DNA from: CAIOZW01 sp049317725
GTDB taxonomy: Bacteria > Acidobacteriota > Blastocatellia > RBC074
Assembly (NCBI GenBank): GCA_049317725.1
Contig: JBMOHS010000083.1
Span: forward strand, 1-17,344
Direction of reading: 5' to 3'
DNA: 17,344 nt
The position numbers and the translations under genes were made by a program. Below are positions 14,583 to 17,344 of this stretch, piece after piece (within the stretch, counting starts at the first letter, position 1; the number at the start of each line of letters is the position of its first letter). Under the pieces are notes generated by a model. That model saw only the letters and a program-made list of their open reading frames with translations, was not told where the DNA came from and searched no databases.

Positions 14583-16277
14583 CTACTGGGATGGAGCCGC
14601 GACGGTAATCGCCGGGGACTGGGGGGTCAGTCGAAACTGGTAGCGGCGCATATCGAGCACCACGCGAAAATGGGAGAGGAAGTCGGCACCGAGGACGCCG
14701 TGCTGCTCGAACCCTGAAGTCTCATTGACGGCCGAGAGGTCGAGAATGAGCGCGCGGGCTTGGTTTTTCCGTAGACCGTTGACCGCCAGTGTCGAGAGCC
14801 CAAGCGCCTTGGCCCCCTCCGAGATGCCGGCCGCACCGATGACACGATAGGTGACACCGGGTGTAATGAGGCCCTCGAGGGCGTGCTGCTGGACGGCAGC
14901 GCTGGAGATGACACTGACCGTCGCTCCCGTGTCGATGATCAGATTGAGTGGACGATCGACCCCGGGCAGCGTCGCCTCGGTGCTGGCCAATCCGCCACTC
15001 GTGCTGCGGATCGGAACCTCGAAGCTGCCACTGGCCGCCACAACCGATTGCCCCTTCTGCTCCGTATCCGTCTCGGTTCGAACGGGGGCAGACTGGAAGG
15101 GGTCGGCAATCTCTGCCGGAACACTCGACGACTCGGACGCCGCCGCAGGAGGTAGATCGCTGATTGGGGAACGGTCAAGTGTCAATTGCCGGGTCTGATA
15201 GTCGAGGGTCACCGCAAAATTGGAGAGGACCGAAAGGCCCAGATAGCCATCTGCCCGGTCCGATTCGGGAAGATCCGGGGAGGAGTAGACGGTGCGGATG
15301 TAGACCGGGACGAGGTCGATTCGCACATCTCCGATACTCAGCGAGTCGAGGAGCCCATAGACGATCGGGAAGGAGCCGCTCCCCCCGATCGCCCGGGCAT
15401 TGCCACCACGCGCGACCGGCTTGATGCCGAGCCGTTCCGCGGCCTTGTCGGAGATGACGGTCAGGCTCGCCCCGGTGTCGATGACGAAACGCAAGGGGCC
15501 CTTGCCGTTGACCTGGACCTCAATGAATGGACGGTGATTGACCGGATTGAATTGAACCGTGCTGACCTCTTTCCCGGCAGTGCGGTGAATCTTTGTCGTC
15601 CCGAGGTAACGATAGAGGTCGATCAGCCCTTTGATACGCGCTCTGCGTTCGGCGTCGGTCTTGGGCGAGACATCGAGAAACCGCTGGAAAGCGTCCGCCG
15701 CTTCGTTGTAGTACTCGAGTCGCGAGCAGGTGCGCGCCAGTGAGATGTAGTAGTCCGGCTCCGAGGGATCGAGCAGAACCGCGCGCTTGAGCCCGGCATA
15801 GGAGTTCTTGGCACGGTTCTCGAAATATTCGATCTCGGAGAGGCCAGCGATGGCGAGGGCCTCCCGCTCGTTGAGTTTGACCGCGGTGTAGAGGGACTCG
15901 ATCGAGTTGCGAAACTCACCTGCCCGGAGCAGGGCCGTCCCGAGCAAGGCGTGGGCCCGGGAGTTGAGAGGATCGGCAGCGAGCACTTTGGCCGCCTGTT
16001 CATATCCCCCGCCGAGGTTCCCTCGCTTGATCTGGACGAAACTCAGGCCGAGCCGGGCTTGTCGATCCGATGAATTGCGCTCGAGCAACTGCTGGAAGAG
16101 AGTCTCCGCGACGGGGAAATTGGCCTGTCGGACCTCTTTCTCTGCCTGTTTGAGAAGTTTTCCACGGGATTGCGCCTCGATCTCGACAGCCAAACCAGAC
16201 ACGGCGCCGCACACGGCGACCGCGAGGCCCATCACTCCCCTCCTCGATCTTGCCCACCAGTCTGATCTACGTCCCAT
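14583..16277 (-). CDS. Exported TPR protein with two retropepsin-like aspartyl protease domains
   Basis: A 564-residue protein. A signal peptide (basic GRRSDWWARSRR, then hydrophobic 14-32, likely cut near EIEA-QS at 35-36) leads to four to five TPR-like helix pairs (about 40-225). Next comes retropepsin-like domain 1 (about 245-368) with FVIDTGASLTVIS (D267) and DGYLGLSVLSNFAV (343-356). A Ser/Pro/Glu linker (about 370-415) leads to domain 2 (about 416-551) with LIIDTGATVSVIS (D449) and HGVLGADFLSHFRVV (526-540). Single retropepsin folds need dimerisation to pair two aspartates; two in one chain could form an intramolecular pepsin-like pair. The start at 16277 has GAGGTG four bases upstream; ATG 16289 is an alternative with no good site. 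It lies 82 nt after ogg and 13 nt before the PIN gene. Confidence 0.86.
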   Translation of the reverse strand: MGRRSDWWARSRRGVMGLAVAVCGAVSGLAVEIEAQSRGKLLKQAEKEVRQANFPVAETLFQQLLERNSSDRQARLGLSFVQIKRGNLGGGYEQAAKVLAADPLNSRAHALLGTALLRAGEFRNSIESLYTAVKLNEREALAIAGLSEIEYFENRAKNSYAGLKRAVLLDPSEPDYYISLARTCSRLEYYNEAADAFQRFLDVSPKTDAERRARIKGLIDLYRYLGTTKIHRTAGKEVSTVQFNPVNHRPFIEVQVNGKGPLRFVIDTGASLTVISDKAAERLGIKPVARGGNARAIGGSGSFPIVYGLLDSLSIGDVRIDLVPVYIRTVYSSPDLPESDRADGYLGLSVLSNFAVTLDYQTRQLTLDRSPISDLPPAAASESSSVPAEIADPFQSAPVRTETDTEQKGQSVVAASGSFEVPIRSTSGGLASTEATLPGVDRPLNLIIDTGATVSVISSAAVQQHALEGLITPGVTYRVIGAAGISEGAKALGLSTLAVNGLRKNQARALILDLSAVNETSGFEQHGVLGADFLSHFRVVLDMRRYQFRLTPQSPAITVAAPSQ

Positions 16278-16371
16278 CTTGCACCTCATACCGCACGGAT
16301 GCCGATTGTCCTCTCACTTTCCGCTCGCTGCCCGTAATGCTGGCCTGGCCTGCTCCGCAAACAGTGGCCGG

Positions 16372-17037
16372 CTACTTGAGAATCTCCCCAGTCCGATTGG
16401 ACCAGAGAAGGAGATCCAATTCATCAAAGTCGATCTTAATCCGCCGGGCAAATTGTCGCATACTCTCCTCGGCGGCCAAGTACTTTTTTTTCGTCGTCGG
16501 TGGGGTCGGGGCTTCGAGGACCCCCAGTTCGTGAAGGGTTCGGAGGATGTGTTTGTCGAGGATGCCATAGCCGCAATAGCCAATATTGCGGAGGTAGTGG
16601 CTCGCCTCCTTGTAGCCAATCCCCTTGATGCCGGGGGTGCGGGCGAGAAAGTCACGACGCCCCTCCGCGTCATCGCCAAAAGCGGTCAACCGCTCGCGCA
16701 GCCGGAGATCACAGTCGGAGCGCAGCCAAGCCCGGGTGGTGACGACGTACCCGGACCGGGCACGGGGGAAGCGGTGCGCCCCGAGCAGGGCTTGGTGGAG
16801 GCGATCGTGTCCTGCGCGGGGGAGCAGGCGCCGGATGCGTTCGATCGACGTCAGGCCCATCCGCGCACTGGCCCCCGCGGTAAGGATGCAGTAGACCAGC
16901 TCCTCGAAGAGGCGCGCGTCGTCGGCCTCGCGTCCGATCTCCGCAAACTCGGCGAGGCGCGCCCGGATCGCCGGCCGCTTCTCCTGGTAGCTCACCTGAA
17001 GGTCTTCCAGTGCGCTCGACGTGCCCGTTATTGGCAT
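16372..17037 (-). CDS. ogg: Archaeal-type 8-oxoguanine DNA glycosylase / AP lyase (Ogg2)
   Basis: A 221-residue helix-hairpin-helix glycosylase that removes 8-oxoguanine and nicks the resulting abasic site. The HhH motif TPGIKGIGYKEASHYLRNIG (134-153) carries the Schiff-base lysine K143, and ILDKHILRTL supplies the catalytic Asp D161. The K-to-D spacing of 18 equals that of Methanocaldococcus Ogg (K129, D147). The protein ends in lysine (GEILK, K221), matching the C-terminal Lys that recognises 8-oxoguanine in Ogg2. LFEELVYCILTAGASA (43-58) is the usual N-terminal signature. The start at 17037 has GGAGA four bases upstream; frames reaching 17145 would cross the promoter. Ogg2 is mainly archaeal, with scattered bacteria such as Thermotoga. 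Confidence 0.92.
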   Translation of the reverse strand: MPITGTSSALEDLQVSYQEKRPAIRARLAEFAEIGREADDARLFEELVYCILTAGASARMGLTSIERIRRLLPRAGHDRLHQALLGAHRFPRARSGYVVTTRAWLRSDCDLRLRERLTAFGDDAEGRRDFLARTPGIKGIGYKEASHYLRNIGYCGYGILDKHILRTLHELGVLEAPTPPTTKKKYLAAEESMRQFARRIKIDFDELDLLLWSNRTGEILK

Positions 17038-17115
17038 GCGGTCTCCACGAATGATCGAGGAGGGAGGGCCACGGCCATGCTCTTCCCGATTTCCTCCCCC
17101 AGAAAACAAGCTGGA

Positions 17116-17145
17116 ATTGTAGGAGCCGGAAAAGTGCGCTGTCAA
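17116..17145 (-). promoter_or_regulatory. Near-consensus sigma70 promoter for ogg
   Basis: On the minus strand there is a perfect -35 TTGACA (17145-17140), an 18-bp spacer and -10 TACAAT (17121-17116). Transcription would start near 17109, giving a ~72-nt leader. That leader holds a 16-codon reading frame (ATG at 17078, stop at 17028, preceded by GGGAGGAAATCGGGAAGAG) which overlaps the ogg start out of frame. The promoter may serve ogg and the genes downstream to the amidohydrolase. Confidence 0.75.
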
Positions 17146-17342
17146 TCAGGCAGGTCGGTTACTTCCAGGCAGATCGAGTCCCTCTCGGGACAATTGGTCA
17201 GGCCTTCGGCTGGTTTCGAGATCACCTCCTGTATGGTATCATCAGCCGTCTTTGAACGTTGCCCAAACACTTTCGTTGAGGCAACCGTGCCGGGCACCTC
17301 TGCGCCGGCCCCGTCGGCGAGTGCGCAGAAGGTCTTCTCCAC
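17142..17342 (-). other. Open edge region, possible partial reading frame, strand unresolved
   Basis: A minus-strand frame of at least 66 codons enters from the right edge and ends ICLEVTDLPD at 17142, its stop overlapping the ogg -35 box. It may be the C-terminus of an upstream gene, but I recognise no family. A competing plus-strand frame starts at ATG 17233 (MVSSAVFERCPNTFVEATVP) and runs off the edge with high third-position GC near its end, but has no ribosome-binding site. AGGAGGTGATC (minus strand, 17232-17222) is a perfect anti-16S match with no suitably placed start codon after it. Neither frame is well supported. Confidence 0.25.
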
Positions 17343-17344
17343 GT

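Noticed and set aside
17221..17233. Plus-strand ATCACCTCCTG resembling the 3' end of 16S rRNA
   Set aside because: No neighbouring 16S helix-45 sequence is present, so it is not an rRNA remnant. It is better read as a Shine-Dalgarno-like string on the other strand or chance.

Overview
The window is high-GC bacterial chromosome with no sign of phage, insertion sequences or CRISPR. The left edge holds the first ~47 nt of a 16S rRNA gene on the minus strand. Its start, from the 27F-type primer site to AGAATCAACGCTGGCGGCG, is common in Acidobacteriota, and the gene mix fits (DUF4139 protein, Tat-exported sugar-isomerase-like protein, archaeal-type Ogg2). A fragment this short cannot settle the phylum, so Acidobacteriota is an inference.

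Layout from left to right. (1) 1-530: 16S start, a ~410-nt AT-rich leader with boxA-like motifs, and a strong rRNA promoter with an A/T-tract upstream element, all minus strand. (2) 824-4978, plus strand, apparently one operon: a GNAT acyltransferase overlapping an OSBS/N-succinylamino acid racemase by ATGA, then NAD-dependent DNA ligase LigA. (3) 4979-5431: a gap with a near-consensus promoter followed ~50 nt later by a rho-independent terminator (a candidate small RNA), then copy A of a diverged ~105-bp repeat. (4) 5432-8786: DUF4139 protein (minus), a divergent small lipoprotein (plus), and a Tat-exported sugar isomerase-like protein (minus). (5) 9043-10340: tRNA-Ser(UGA), then a peroxide-response module: a Fur-family PerR regulator with every PerR metal ligand, preceded by a PerR-box-like palindrome, then Dps and a perfect terminator. 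(6) 10341-10783: a gene-free repeat cluster with a tandem 12-mer, copy B of the dispersed repeat, and an inverted repeat. (7) 10784-11689: a YeiH-type (UPF0324) membrane transporter, convergent with the next block. (8) 17037 down to 11698, minus strand: Ogg2 8-oxoguanine glycosylase behind a TTGACA/TACAAT promoter, an exported TPR protein with two retropepsin-like aspartyl protease domains, a PIN-domain protein with a small antitoxin-like partner, a 263-aa unknown protein, and a TRZ/ATZ-type amidohydrolase.

Oxidative-stress handling recurs (PerR, Dps, Ogg2), with LigA adding DNA repair and replication. The most unusual items are the candidate small RNA after ligA, the two-copy dispersed repeat, the tandem-retropepsin TPR protein, and the toxin-first PIN pair sitting tightly inside a housekeeping-like gene string. 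No single large undescribed system is evident.
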